Shown here piece after piece: positions 1 to 7,834 of a DNA stretch of 64,000 nt. Within the stretch, counting starts at the first letter, position 1; each line of letters opens with the position of its first letter. The stretch is taken from assembly GCA_028707535.1 (NCBI GenBank), contig JAQWAU010000005.1, positions 26,396 to 90,395 on the forward strand, in the 5' to 3' direction. Source of the stretch: Heliobacteriaceae bacterium (GTDB taxonomy: Bacteria > Bacillota > Desulfitobacteriia > Heliobacteriales > Heliobacteriaceae). The translations under genes and the position numbers were made by a program. The notes beneath the pieces are model-generated. The model was not told the DNA's origin and made no database searches. It saw nothing but the letters and a program-made list of their open reading frames with translations.

Positions 1-1488
1 GGCAAAGTCAATTTGGTCGTTACCTTAAGCCCGCTAATCAAAGCGGAAAAAACTATCGGGGTACTTGCTGTTTTCCACGAGTCCGGCAAAGAGGAATGCA
101 TCTCACAGGAACTTTTTGTTACGGAAAACCTGCTGAAGGAAATCAATATCTTTTTGGAGTCCTCTTACGACGGGATCTTTATTACCGATAACCAGGGAAA
201 GGTGATCCGGGTGAATGCGGCCTGGGAACGGATTTTTGCTCCCCGCCACCTGGTTCTCGGACGGACGGTTGAGGAACTGGTTGCCCAAGGTGTATACGGA
301 AAATCGGCGGCGGGAGAGGTGTTAAAGTCCGGCAAAACCTCGACGGTAATCATGGAAAACAAGGGCCGCAAGATTTTGGCCACCGGGACCCCGGTCTTTA
401 ACAACCGGGGGAAAATTACCTCGGCGGTGGTTAATGTCCGGGATATTACCGAACTGGAGAATTTGCGTTGGCAGTTGGAACAACAGCAAAAAATCAGTGA
501 GCAATACTCTCGGGAAATCCAGGAGATGCGCCGGCAGCAGCAAAAATTTCCGGGGATTGTCGCCAACAGCAAAGAGTTTCAAAAGGTGATGGATATGGTC
601 ACCCGGGTGGCGGAAGTTGACTCCACGGTGCTGATTACCGGGGAATCCGGGGTGGGGAAAGAGGTCGTCGCCGGTCACATTCATAAATTGAGTCATCGCC
701 GGAATGGCCCCTTTATTAAGATTAATTGCGGGGCGATTCCACTTGCCTTGCTGGAGTCGGAACTATTCGGGTATGAACCGGGAGCATTTACCGGTGCATC
801 ACCTAAGGGCAAACTGGGCCTTTTTGAGTTGGCGAATAAAGGCACTTTACTATTAGATGAAATCGCGGAAACTAGCCTGGATATTCAGGTTAAACTGCTC
901 CGGGCCTTGCAGGAAAAAGAGATTATCCGGGTCGGGGGACAAACGACCAAAAAGATTGATGTGCGGATTATTGCGGCTACGAACCGGAATTTAAAAACGA
1001 TGTTGCAAGCCGGTAAGTTCCGGGACGACCTGTATTACCGGTTGAATGTGATTAACATCCAGGTACCCCCGCTGCGGGAAAGGCCTGACGATATTCTACC
1101 CCTTTTGGTTTTCTTTTTGGAGAAATACAACCAAAAATACCAAAAAAACAAGGCGTTTTCACCCAAGGTGGTTGCCGCCTTGATTAATTATGATTGGCCG
1201 GGTAACATCCGGGAACTGGAAAACCTGGCGGAAAATCTGGTTATTTTGGCTAAGGGTGAGGAGATTATGCCGTATGACCTCCCGGAAACCTACTGCCAGC
1301 CGGCAGCCATGGAACATCAAGTGATGATTAACGGCATTATGCCGTTAAAACAGGCCTTGGCCACTGTGGAACAGCAACTGCTGCAAAATGCCCGGGAAAA
1401 ATACGACAGCACCCGGAAAATTGCCGAGGCTTTGGGCATCAATCAATCGACAGTGGTGCGCAAACTACGTTCCCTGCCGCATCAGTGA
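1..1488 (+). CDS. Sigma-54-dependent transcriptional activator, PAS-AAA+-HTH (5' end outside window)
   Basis: The frame is open to the first base, so the true start lies upstream; a TTG at 13 is in frame but the protein clearly begins earlier. The first visible residues resemble the end of a sensory domain, followed by a PAS domain (roughly residues 45-150 counted from the TTG). The AAA+ domain has Walker A GESGVGKE, the sigma-54 contact loop GAFTGA, Walker B GTLLLDEI and the arginine-finger region. The C-terminus is a Fis/TyrR-like helix-turn-helix (RKIAEALGINQSTVVRKL). Such proteins bind upstream enhancers and use ATP to open sigma-54 promoters. A near-consensus sigma-54 promoter lies 184 bases downstream, ahead of the 4-hydroxybutyrate genes, so this is most likely their local activator. 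The effector is unknown; 4-hydroxybutyrate or its CoA ester would be logical. Confidence 0.93.
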   Translation, partial: GKVNLVVTLSPLIKAEKTIGVLAVFHESGKEECISQELFVTENLLKEINIFLESSYDGIFITDNQGKVIRVNAAWERIFAPRHLVLGRTVEELVAQGVYGKSAAGEVLKSGKTSTVIMENKGRKILATGTPVFNNRGKITSAVVNVRDITELENLRWQLEQQQKISEQYSREIQEMRRQQQKFPGIVANSKEFQKVMDMVTRVAEVDSTVLITGESGVGKEVVAGHIHKLSHRRNGPFIKINCGAIPLALLESELFGYEPGAFTGASPKGKLGLFELANKGTLLLDEIAETSLDIQVKLLRALQEKEIIRVGGQTTKKIDVRIIAATNRNLKTMLQAGKFRDDLYYRLNVINIQVPPLRERPDDILPLLVFFLEKYNQKYQKNKAFSPKVVAALINYDWPGNIRELENLAENLVILAKGEEIMPYDLPETYCQPAAMEHQVMINGIMPLKQALATVEQQLLQNAREKYDSTRKIAEALGINQSTVVRKLRSLPHQ

Positions 1489-1503
1489 TGCTTGATTGCA
1501 TCA
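1486..1503. promoter_or_regulatory. Dyad TGATGC-N6-GCATCA, candidate enhancer site for the sigma-54 activator
   Basis: A perfect 6+6 inverted repeat starts at the stop codon of the activator gene, about 170 bases upstream of the sigma-54 -24 element. The same core, GATGC-N6-GCATC, recurs at 1592-1607, and a half site GATGC is at 1649-1653. Enhancers of sigma-54 activators usually lie 80-200 bases upstream of the promoter. That this is the binding site is inference. Confidence 0.5.
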
Positions 1504-1581
1504 CCGGTACCGGAGGACCAGCCTAAAGCCGATTATTGCGTTAATTGCAAGTCAATTTCAAACAAAAAAGGCTTTTGCCCC

Positions 1582-1628
1582 GCCTTGAACCGATGCCTCA
1601 CCGCATCGATTCAAGGCTTTTTTTATTT
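1582..1628 (+). terminator. Rho-independent terminator of the activator gene, with an embedded GATGC-N6-GCATC dyad
   Basis: The arms 1582-1589 (GCCTTGAA) and 1610-1617 (TTCAAGGC) continue after one mismatch into CGATGC/GCATCG (1591-1596 and 1603-1608), closed by a six-base loop. A T-rich run follows from 1618. The inner part of the stem is a second copy of the dyad found at 1486, so it may double as an activator site. Confidence 0.85.
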
Positions 1629-1671
1629 TCGCCGTTGGATGGAAGCGCGATGCGAAGGGGTTTTCGGGTGC

Positions 1672-1687
1672 TGGCACGTTTATTGCT
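1672..1687 (+). promoter_or_regulatory. Sigma-54 (-24/-12) promoter of the 4-hydroxybutyrate operon
   Basis: TGGCACG at 1672-1678, four bases, then TTGCT at 1683-1687 matches the sigma-54 consensus TGGCACG-N4-TTGCW without mismatch and with correct GG-GC spacing. Transcription should begin about 12 bases beyond the GC, near 1697, leaving a leader of roughly 55 bases before the first gene. Confidence 0.9.
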
Positions 1688-1753
1688 AATAAAGATAAGT
1701 AGAAGGGGAACCTTGCGCCAAAGAGTGACCCAAAACAGAAGGGGGCTTACAGC

Positions 1754-3049
1754 ATGAATAAGTGGGCGGAAATGTACAAGGCCAAGTTGACTACACCCGG
1801 GGGTATCGCCCAACAGATTAATTCCGGCGATATCTGTGTCAGTACCGGGCAGGTGGCCGAACCGTGTGCGATCCTTGCTGCCTTGGCGGAACGCTGCCGG
1901 CGGGAGAACTTGACCGGCATTCAGCACAACCTGTTGCTGACCATGCGGGACCAGCCGTACCTGCGGCCCGAAATGACCGGGCGGATTCACCATAACTCGC
2001 TGTTCGTCAGTGCCTATTGCCGGGAACTGATTTGGAACGGCTATGCCGATTATGTGCCGGCTTTTTACGGTGAAGTACCCGAAAATCTGCGCAACCAGAA
2101 TATTGACGTTTTTTACACGACTGTTTCACTGATGGACAAGCACGGCTATTTCAGTTTCGGCACCGCCGCCGATCTGTCCGAAATCCGGCGGCAGGCAAAG
2201 AAAATCTTTCTGGAAGTAAACCCGGCGATGCCCCGGACCCACGGCTCATTTATCCATATTTCCGAGGTTACCGCCCTTTGTACCAGCGATGTTCCGGTGA
2301 CGGAAGTGCCTTCAGGCAAGATCAGTGATATTGACCGGGAGATTGGCGCCTATATTGCCGCGGAAATCCCTGACGGTGCGTGTATCCAACTAGGCATCGG
2401 CGGGATGCCGAATGCGGTGGCCCAGGCCTTAATGGACCGGCAAGATTTGGGGATCCACAGTGAGATGTTCACCGAATCAATGGTGGACTTAATTGAAGCC
2501 GGGGTAGTTACTAACTGGCGGAAAAACATCCACCGGGGTAAGTCGGTCGTTACTTTCACCTTCGGCTCCCGGCGGGCTTACGACTTTATCGACGATAATC
2601 CGGGAGTCGAGTTCTTGCCGGTTGATTATGTGAACGACCCTTACGTGATCGCTCAGAACGACAATATGATTTCGATCAATGCCTGCTTGGAAGTGGACTT
2701 GTTTGGTCAGGTCTGTTCCGAGTCGCTGGGGCCGAAAAACTTTAGCGGGGTCGGCGGCCAGATTGACTTCGTCCGGGGGGCAATGCGGTCCAAAGGCGGC
2801 AAATCGTTTATCGCCATGCCTTCCACCGCCAAAAAGGGCACTATTTCCAAGATTAAGCCGGTATTGACCCAGGGCGGGATCGTTTCCACTTCCCGTAATG
2901 ATGTGGACAACATTGTCACCGAATACGGCATTGCCCGGTTGCGGGGTAAGACTTGTTCCCAACGGGCCCGTGAATTGATCACTATTGCTCATCCGGACTT
3001 CCGGGAAGAACTGACCCGGCAGGCGCGGGAGCTGCACATTATTCCTTAA
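1754..3049 (+). CDS. abfT: 4-hydroxybutyrate CoA-transferase (acetyl-CoA hydrolase/transferase family)
   Basis: Moves CoA from acetyl-CoA (or another acyl-CoA) to 4-hydroxybutyrate, the activation step for the dehydratase encoded downstream. The 431 residues are the usual length of class I CoA-transferases of the AbfT/Cat2 type. The catalytic glutamate is visible as Glu237 in HSEMFTES; the clostridial AbfT uses Glu238. Glycine-rich CoA-binding segments (QLGIGGMPNA, GVGGQIDF) are present. The ATG follows an AGAAGGGGG ribosome site. It is the first gene of the sigma-54-driven operon. The substrate is inferred from the neighbouring AbfD; on its own the family also covers acetate, butyrate and succinate transferases. 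Confidence 0.87.
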   Translation: MNKWAEMYKAKLTTPGGIAQQINSGDICVSTGQVAEPCAILAALAERCRRENLTGIQHNLLLTMRDQPYLRPEMTGRIHHNSLFVSAYCRELIWNGYADYVPAFYGEVPENLRNQNIDVFYTTVSLMDKHGYFSFGTAADLSEIRRQAKKIFLEVNPAMPRTHGSFIHISEVTALCTSDVPVTEVPSGKISDIDREIGAYIAAEIPDGACIQLGIGGMPNAVAQALMDRQDLGIHSEMFTESMVDLIEAGVVTNWRKNIHRGKSVVTFTFGSRRAYDFIDDNPGVEFLPVDYVNDPYVIAQNDNMISINACLEVDLFGQVCSESLGPKNFSGVGGQIDFVRGAMRSKGGKSFIAMPSTAKKGTISKIKPVLTQGGIVSTSRNDVDNIVTEYGIARLRGKTCSQRARELITIAHPDFREELTRQARELHIIP

Positions 3050-3076
3050 TAAAAAATTGTTAAAGGAGGGGAAAAA

Positions 3077-4216
3077 ATGGATTGGCAGTTGACCGAAGAA
3101 CAGGAACTGATTGTCAAAATGGCCCGGGAATTCGCCCAACAGGAAGTGGCCCCCAGAGCGGCGGAGGTGGACAAGAATCACCGCTTTCCCGGGGAAAACG
3201 TGGCCCGGATGAAAGAACTGGGATTAATGGGGATTTGTATTCCGGAGGCCTATGGTGGCGGTGGCGCCGACTACCTGACCTACATCATGGTTGCGGAAGA
3301 ACTGGCCCGGGCTTGTGCTACCACCGGGGTAATCCTGTCTGTCCACATGTCGGTCTGCACCTACCCGATTTTCCAACTGGGTACCGAGGCCCAAAGGCAA
3401 AAGTATGTCGTGCCTTTGGCTAAAGGGGAAAAACTGGGGGCATTTGCCCTGACCGAGCCGGGGGCCGGTTCAGATGCCGCCGCCCAGCAGACGGTGGCGG
3501 TCCGGGACGGGGATCATTATGTGCTGAACGGAAGCAAGTGTTTTATCACCAACGGGGCCTATGCCGATGTTTTCATCGTGGCGGCAATGACGGATAAGAG
3601 TAAAGGCACCAAGGGGATTTCCGCCTTTATCGTGGAAAAGGATTTCCCTGGTTTCTCCGTCGGTCAGACTGAGGACAAGATGGGGCTGAAAGGATCCAGC
3701 ACGACGGAAATCATCCTGAAAAACTGTGTGGTGCCGGTGGAAAACCTGCTCGGGCAGGAAGGGGAAGGGTTCAAAGTAGCGATGACCGCCCTGGATGGCG
3801 GCCGGATCAGTATTGGCGCCCAAGCGGTCGGCATTGCCCAGGCGAGTTTGGATGCTGCCGTTGCGTACGCTAAATCCCGCCGGCAATTTGGTAAACCGAT
3901 CGCTGCATTTCAAGCCGTACAGTTCATGCTGGCCGAGATGGCCACCCGGATTGAGGCGGCCCGGGGCCTGGTGCACCGGGCGGCTTGGCTGAAGGAAAAG
4001 CACCGGCCGGTAACCCAGGCTTCCGCCATGGCCAAGTATTATGCCTCGGAAGTAGCCAGCTGGTGTGCCAACCGGGCGGTTCAGATTCACGGCGGTTATG
4101 GTTACATCACAAGTTTCCCGGTGGAACGGTATATGCGGGATGCCAAGGTCACCGAGATTTACGAAGGCACTACCGAGATCCAGAAATTGGTCATTGCCGG
4201 CAATTTGTTGCGTTAG
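3077..4216 (+). CDS. Short-chain acyl-CoA dehydrogenase (butyryl-CoA dehydrogenase type)
   Basis: FAD enzyme that interconverts crotonyl-CoA and butyryl-CoA using electron-transferring flavoprotein. At 379 residues it has the standard length. Family signatures seen are ALTEPGAGSDA in the middle domain, QIHGGYGY, and the catalytic base Glu363 in IYEGTTEIQ near the C-terminus, the position typical of short-chain enzymes. The start has an excellent AAAGGAGGGG site. Placed between the CoA-transferase and the transporter, it most likely handles the crotonyl-CoA made by AbfD. No etfAB genes lie in the window, so its partner must be elsewhere. Confidence 0.88.
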   Translation: MDWQLTEEQELIVKMAREFAQQEVAPRAAEVDKNHRFPGENVARMKELGLMGICIPEAYGGGGADYLTYIMVAEELARACATTGVILSVHMSVCTYPIFQLGTEAQRQKYVVPLAKGEKLGAFALTEPGAGSDAAAQQTVAVRDGDHYVLNGSKCFITNGAYADVFIVAAMTDKSKGTKGISAFIVEKDFPGFSVGQTEDKMGLKGSSTTEIILKNCVVPVENLLGQEGEGFKVAMTALDGGRISIGAQAVGIAQASLDAAVAYAKSRRQFGKPIAAFQAVQFMLAEMATRIEAARGLVHRAAWLKEKHRPVTQASAMAKYYASEVASWCANRAVQIHGGYGYITSFPVERYMRDAKVTEIYEGTTEIQKLVIAGNLLR

Positions 4217-4256
4217 GGGAGTAAGGGCCAACAGTACCGGAAGGAGGCGAAAGTGA

Positions 4257-5483
4257 ATGATGAAAAAAGAGCCTAACCGCTGGCTGATTCTGATTGCTTG
4301 TGTACTCATCAACTTGTGTTTGGGAGCGGGCTATGCCTGGAGCGTTTTTCAAAAGCCGTTGATCGACATTTTTGGTTGGTCAACTGCCGAGGCATCCCTG
4401 GCCTTTACGCTTTCCTTCGGGATGGTACCCTTGGCGATGATTGCCTGCGGCAAGATTCAGGATACCCGGGGGCCAAAGCTTGTCACCTTGGCCGGGGGAA
4501 TCATCTTCGGCCTGGGTATGTTCCTTACCGGGTTTACCCAGTCCCTGACCACCTTATACCTCACTTATGGGGTGATGGGGGGCATCGGGATCGGGATGGC
4601 CTACGGTTGTACGGTAGCAACACCGGTTAAATGGTTTCCCGACCAGCGGGGCCTGGCCGGGGGATTGACGGCAGCCGGCTTCGGTTCCGGGGCGATCGTA
4701 TTTGCCCCCCTGGCCAGTTTCTTGATTGAAAAATCGGGTGTATTAACGACATTCCGGACCTTAGGGATCTTTTACTTAGTCGTAATTGTGCTCTGTTCGT
4801 TGCTGGTCACCGCACCGCAAAGGGCGCCGGAGACGGCTGCCGCCGTTACCGCTGCCGGGCCGGCGGCGGAGGGTCATACCACCGGGGAAATGCTGAGAAC
4901 CGGCAAGTTCTATATTCTGTGGTTGATGTATATCATTGGTTGCGTTTCCGGGTTGATGATTATCGGTCATGCTTCCCCGATTGCCCAGGAACAGATCGGG
5001 CTTTCCCCGGCGGTGGCGGCGATTTCCGTGAGCATTATCGGGTTGGCGAACACCTTGGGGCGGATCGTCTGGGGCGCCGTTTCCGACCGGATCGGGCGTT
5101 ATGAGGCCTTAGTGATGATGTTCATTGTAGCGGGGATCTGTATGTTTCTCCTGCAAACGGCTTCCGGATTCGGGATGTTCATCATTGCCGTTTGCGGTGT
5201 CGCCCTAAGTTTCGGCGGCTTTATGGGGATTTTCCCCTCCATTACCGCGGATAACTTTGGGACGAAGAGCATGGGGACCAACTATGGGGTGATGTTCACT
5301 GCTTTCGGCTTGGCGGCGATTATCGGTCCCCAGATTGCCGCGGCGGTTAAACAGGCTAGCGGCGGGGCCTATGGTCAGGCTTTCTTAATCGCCGCCGGAA
5401 TGAGTATCATTGGGGTTTTGCTGACCCTCTACACTTATATGAAACTCAAAAAAACCAAAAATCTCGTGACTAAACAAGCCTAG
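4257..5483 (+). CDS. MFS transporter, oxalate/formate antiporter (OFA) family; likely 4-hydroxybutyrate carrier
   Basis: A 408-residue protein with about twelve hydrophobic segments and a short central hydrophilic loop (near residues 195-215). The N-terminal stretch NRWLILIACVLINLCLGAGY, together with YAWSVF, is typical of the OFA subfamily of monocarboxylate/dicarboxylate carriers. The start at 4257 has an AAGGAGG site 9 bases upstream; a second ATG directly follows. Its place in the operon suggests import of 4-hydroxybutyrate, or exchange with a product such as butyrate or acetate. The substrate is inferred from context only. Confidence 0.8.
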   Translation: MMKKEPNRWLILIACVLINLCLGAGYAWSVFQKPLIDIFGWSTAEASLAFTLSFGMVPLAMIACGKIQDTRGPKLVTLAGGIIFGLGMFLTGFTQSLTTLYLTYGVMGGIGIGMAYGCTVATPVKWFPDQRGLAGGLTAAGFGSGAIVFAPLASFLIEKSGVLTTFRTLGIFYLVVIVLCSLLVTAPQRAPETAAAVTAAGPAAEGHTTGEMLRTGKFYILWLMYIIGCVSGLMIIGHASPIAQEQIGLSPAVAAISVSIIGLANTLGRIVWGAVSDRIGRYEALVMMFIVAGICMFLLQTASGFGMFIIAVCGVALSFGGFMGIFPSITADNFGTKSMGTNYGVMFTAFGLAAIIGPQIAAAVKQASGGAYGQAFLIAAGMSIIGVLLTLYTYMKLKKTKNLVTKQA

Positions 5484-5607
5484 CCAGCCGGGGGACAGTG
5501 GTGGCGGACGACTAGCCGAAGGGGGTGAATCAGCATCAAGTATAGTGCCGAAACTGCGTTCCTACCGGCAGAAATATTAAACAGAAATTTCAAGGAGGTT
5601 AATTACC

Positions 5608-7155
5608 ATGCCGTTGAAAAACAAAGAACAATTCCAAGCCAGTATCCGGGCCCGGAAGCCCCTGAATGTCTGGTTCTTAGGGGAAAAGGTCGACGATGTG
5701 ACCACATATCCCCCCTTGGCCGCCAGTTTCAACGCTGTTTCCAAGGTCTATGAACTGCACAATGATTCAAAATGGCAGGACCTGTTGCTCGTGGATTCCG
5801 ACTTAACCGGGGGTAAAGTCAGCATTTACACGACACCCTTGAAGTCGGCGGCAGATGCCAACAAAAAAACGAAAGCGGCCCGGGCTTTGGCCGAAGTGAT
5901 CGGTTGTTGCACCCACCGGTGCACCGGTTCCGAAGCCTTTGCCGGTCTTGGCCCTTGCTGCTACGATATGGACCAGGATCTAGGCACCGATTACTTTAAG
6001 CGGTTTAATGCATTTATGAAGTATGTCCAGGAAAACGACCTCTCCTGTACCGCGACCGTTACGGACGCCAAAGGTCTCCGGACCTTGCCGCCGCATAAAC
6101 AGCCGGACCGGGATGCCTATGTCCACATTGATGAGTACCGGGAAGACGGGATCGTGATCAGCGGGATCAAGGTGAACCAGACCGGAATCCTGTTTGCCCA
6201 CGAAGTGGTGATTGTTCCTACCACCGCCATGAAGGAAGAGGACAAAGATTTTGCCGTCGCTTGTGCGGTGCCGGCTGATGCCCCTGGTGTCACCTATGTG
6301 CTGGGCCGGACCCCCCAAGACAAGCGTTTCTTTGAAGTCACCGATAAAATCGAAGGGATCGACCTGGGCAAAAAATATGCCGACCACCAGGCCTTGGTCT
6401 ATTTTGACCATGTTTTCGTCCCCAAAGAGCGGGTCTTTATGGCCGGGGAATGGCAGTATGCCGGCCGGTTGCTCAACTACTTTACCGCAGTACACCGCCT
6501 GACTGCCGGCGGGTGCAAAGCCGGCGGCTGCAGCGCCCTTTGCGGGGCGACTTCCCTGATTGCGGACATGATCGGGGTCAATAAAGCCGGGCACATTAAG
6601 GAAAAACTGGCGGAAATGGTCATCACGGCCGAGACCTGTTACGGTCTGTCCCTGGCCGCCGGTACCGAAGGGTTCAAACACCCGAGCGGGTTCTGGGTAC
6701 CTAACCCCCTGCTGGCCCACACCACCAAGTGGACCTGTACCTGGATTCCCTTTAACGCGGTCCGGTATGCCCGGGAGATTATCGCCGGTACCGGGGAAAC
6801 CGCCCCATCGGAACTGGATATGCGCAACCCGGCGGTGGGCAAGATCTGTCAGAAAGCTTTCAACCCCGGCAACCCGAAATATGATGCTTTTGACCGTCTG
6901 CGGGCAACCCGGTTTGTTGAGCATATGGCCCGGGGTTCCAACTGGACGGCGATGGCTTTGCATGGCGGCGGGAACCCGGAAGCGGCCCGGATGATGGCTA
7001 TGCGGTTTACCGACTGGCAACACCTGCAGGATATTGTCAAAGTGGCGACCGGGATGGATACTGATCCCCAATTTGTACAGGCAACTTACGAAAAGATTGG
7101 CCAGAAAAAAGGCTCGATCGATACTTTGTTGGATTTGCCGGTAGCAAAAAAATAA
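5608..7155 (+). CDS. abfD: 4-hydroxybutyryl-CoA dehydratase / vinylacetyl-CoA delta-isomerase
   Basis: Dehydrates 4-hydroxybutyryl-CoA to crotonyl-CoA by a ketyl-radical mechanism, using FAD and an oxygen-sensitive [4Fe-4S] cluster. It belongs to the HpaB-like flavoprotein family. At 515 residues it is slightly longer than the clostridial enzyme (about 490). All four cluster ligands are visible with the right spacing: Cys101 and Cys105 (CTHRC), and His296 and Cys303 (HRLTAGGC). These match Cys99, Cys103, His292 and Cys299 of the Clostridium aminobutyricum enzyme, which separates it from plain HpaB monooxygenases. An AAGGAGG site precedes the ATG. It is the last gene of the operon. Confidence 0.93.
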   Translation: MPLKNKEQFQASIRARKPLNVWFLGEKVDDVTTYPPLAASFNAVSKVYELHNDSKWQDLLLVDSDLTGGKVSIYTTPLKSAADANKKTKAARALAEVIGCCTHRCTGSEAFAGLGPCCYDMDQDLGTDYFKRFNAFMKYVQENDLSCTATVTDAKGLRTLPPHKQPDRDAYVHIDEYREDGIVISGIKVNQTGILFAHEVVIVPTTAMKEEDKDFAVACAVPADAPGVTYVLGRTPQDKRFFEVTDKIEGIDLGKKYADHQALVYFDHVFVPKERVFMAGEWQYAGRLLNYFTAVHRLTAGGCKAGGCSALCGATSLIADMIGVNKAGHIKEKLAEMVITAETCYGLSLAAGTEGFKHPSGFWVPNPLLAHTTKWTCTWIPFNAVRYAREIIAGTGETAPSELDMRNPAVGKICQKAFNPGNPKYDAFDRLRATRFVEHMARGSNWTAMALHGGGNPEAARMMAMRFTDWQHLQDIVKVATGMDTDPQFVQATYEKIGQKKGSIDTLLDLPVAKK

Positions 7156-7171
7156 CCCGGTAAGGATGGAA

Positions 7172-7204
7172 ACCGGCGTCGCCGCTTAATGTGGCGGCGC
7201 CGGT
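7172..7204 (+). other. GC-rich hairpin after abfD
   Basis: ACCGGCGTCGCC at 7172-7183 pairs with GGCGGCGCCGGT at 7193-7204 with one G-U pair. There is no T-run, so it is not a classic terminator; it may mark or protect the 3' end of the operon mRNA, or limit read-through into the next gene. Confidence 0.5.
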
Positions 7205-7241
7205 GCCGATCTCCGGGAATTTATGGAGGAGGTGTCGGGGG

Positions 7242-7601
7242 ATGATTCAAAGTAAAGTCTTGTTTGGGTGGGAGTTTGATTTTTCCGGCCGGGCGGACTT
7301 TTGGAACGGGATCGGTAAATTTGATTATTCTCTACGGTATGTAGACCAAACCGGCCGGGTGCAGGAGGTTGGGTTTAAGGAAATCTTTGCCCTGGCGGAA
7401 TACGTAAGGGAACAAAATGTTGTATTCGGCCCTTTACAGCGGGAAGTGTATCCACCGTGTGCGGTAGCCTTAACCAATTATGTTTATCAGTATTTTGCCA
7501 ATGAAGTGCTCTTAAAATCACGCCGGTCCTTGGGCAATCCTTGGACCTGCCAATATGAGGCCGTTGACCGGGGAAAAATTAATTGCCCCCGACAAAGGTA
7601 A
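7242..7601 (+). CDS. Hypothetical protein, 119 aa
   Basis: I do not recognise this protein. The ATG at 7242 has a GGAGGAGGTG site, better than the in-frame upstream start at 7191, which lies inside a hairpin. It is soluble-looking, rich in aromatic residues (GWEFDFSGRADFWNG), with no signal peptide and few cysteines. It lies 86 bases after abfD on the same strand, so it could be a read-through tail of that operon. Its last 23 bases overlap the end of the convergent gene at 7579-7827, so one of the two ends may be wrong, or the transcripts overlap. Confidence 0.6.
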   Translation: MIQSKVLFGWEFDFSGRADFWNGIGKFDYSLRYVDQTGRVQEVGFKEIFALAEYVREQNVVFGPLQREVYPPCAVALTNYVYQYFANEVLLKSRRSLGNPWTCQYEAVDRGKINCPRQR

Positions 7602-7827
7602 ACAAAACTCCCGGGGTGGTGAGGTCAATCACCCGGGGTTGCAGGCGTTTAAGGTCGGCTACCCGCCACCGGGGTTCCCGGGCGGCCAAAATGGCCAGGG
7701 CCTGTTCTTCGGTTTCGGCCAGGACAACGGCAACGGCATCAGTATACAGATCGGGAACCACACAAGGTTCGTCGATCATGCTGTAGCTGTGGAACCGGCG
7801 GTTATGCCGCCAGATAAAGAGTTTCAT
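7579..7827 (-). CDS. Hypothetical protein, 82 aa
   Basis: Function unknown. The start at 7827 is set by a perfect GGAGGTGA site seven bases upstream on the minus strand. The protein begins MKLFIWRHNRRFHSYSMIDE, is mixed alpha/beta in appearance, and ends VLFTFVGGN; it looks like a small cytoplasmic protein. Its ribosome site overlaps the stop codon of the protease gene upstream, so the two are likely translated from one message and coupled. Confidence 0.65.
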   Translation of the reverse strand: MKLFIWRHNRRFHSYSMIDEPCVVPDLYTDAVAVVLAETEEQALAILAAREPRWRVADLKRLQPRVIDLTTPGVLFTFVGGN

Positions 7828-7834
7828 GAGATTA

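Noticed and set aside
1492..1757. Two short frames (1492-1689 and 1545-1757) after the sigma-54 activator
   Set aside because: They run through the terminator, the dyads and the sigma-54 promoter, have no ribosome site and no protein-like sequence.
3470..4312. 280-codon antisense frame over the acyl-CoA dehydrogenase (and similar ones at 2489-3181, 19117-20085, 24513-25379)
   Set aside because: Shadows of well-supported genes; no ribosome sites and low-complexity translations.
5980..7071. 363-codon open frame antisense to abfD
   Set aside because: GC-rich coding DNA leaves long open antisense frames. The sequence is rich in Gly/His/Pro with no family pattern, and the plus strand encodes a protein with all catalytic ligands.
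7610..7645. CCCGGG-containing inverted repeat that could be a terminator between the convergent small genes
   Set aside because: It lies inside the minus-strand gene and has no T-run on either strand; likely a by-product of CCGG-rich coding sequence.
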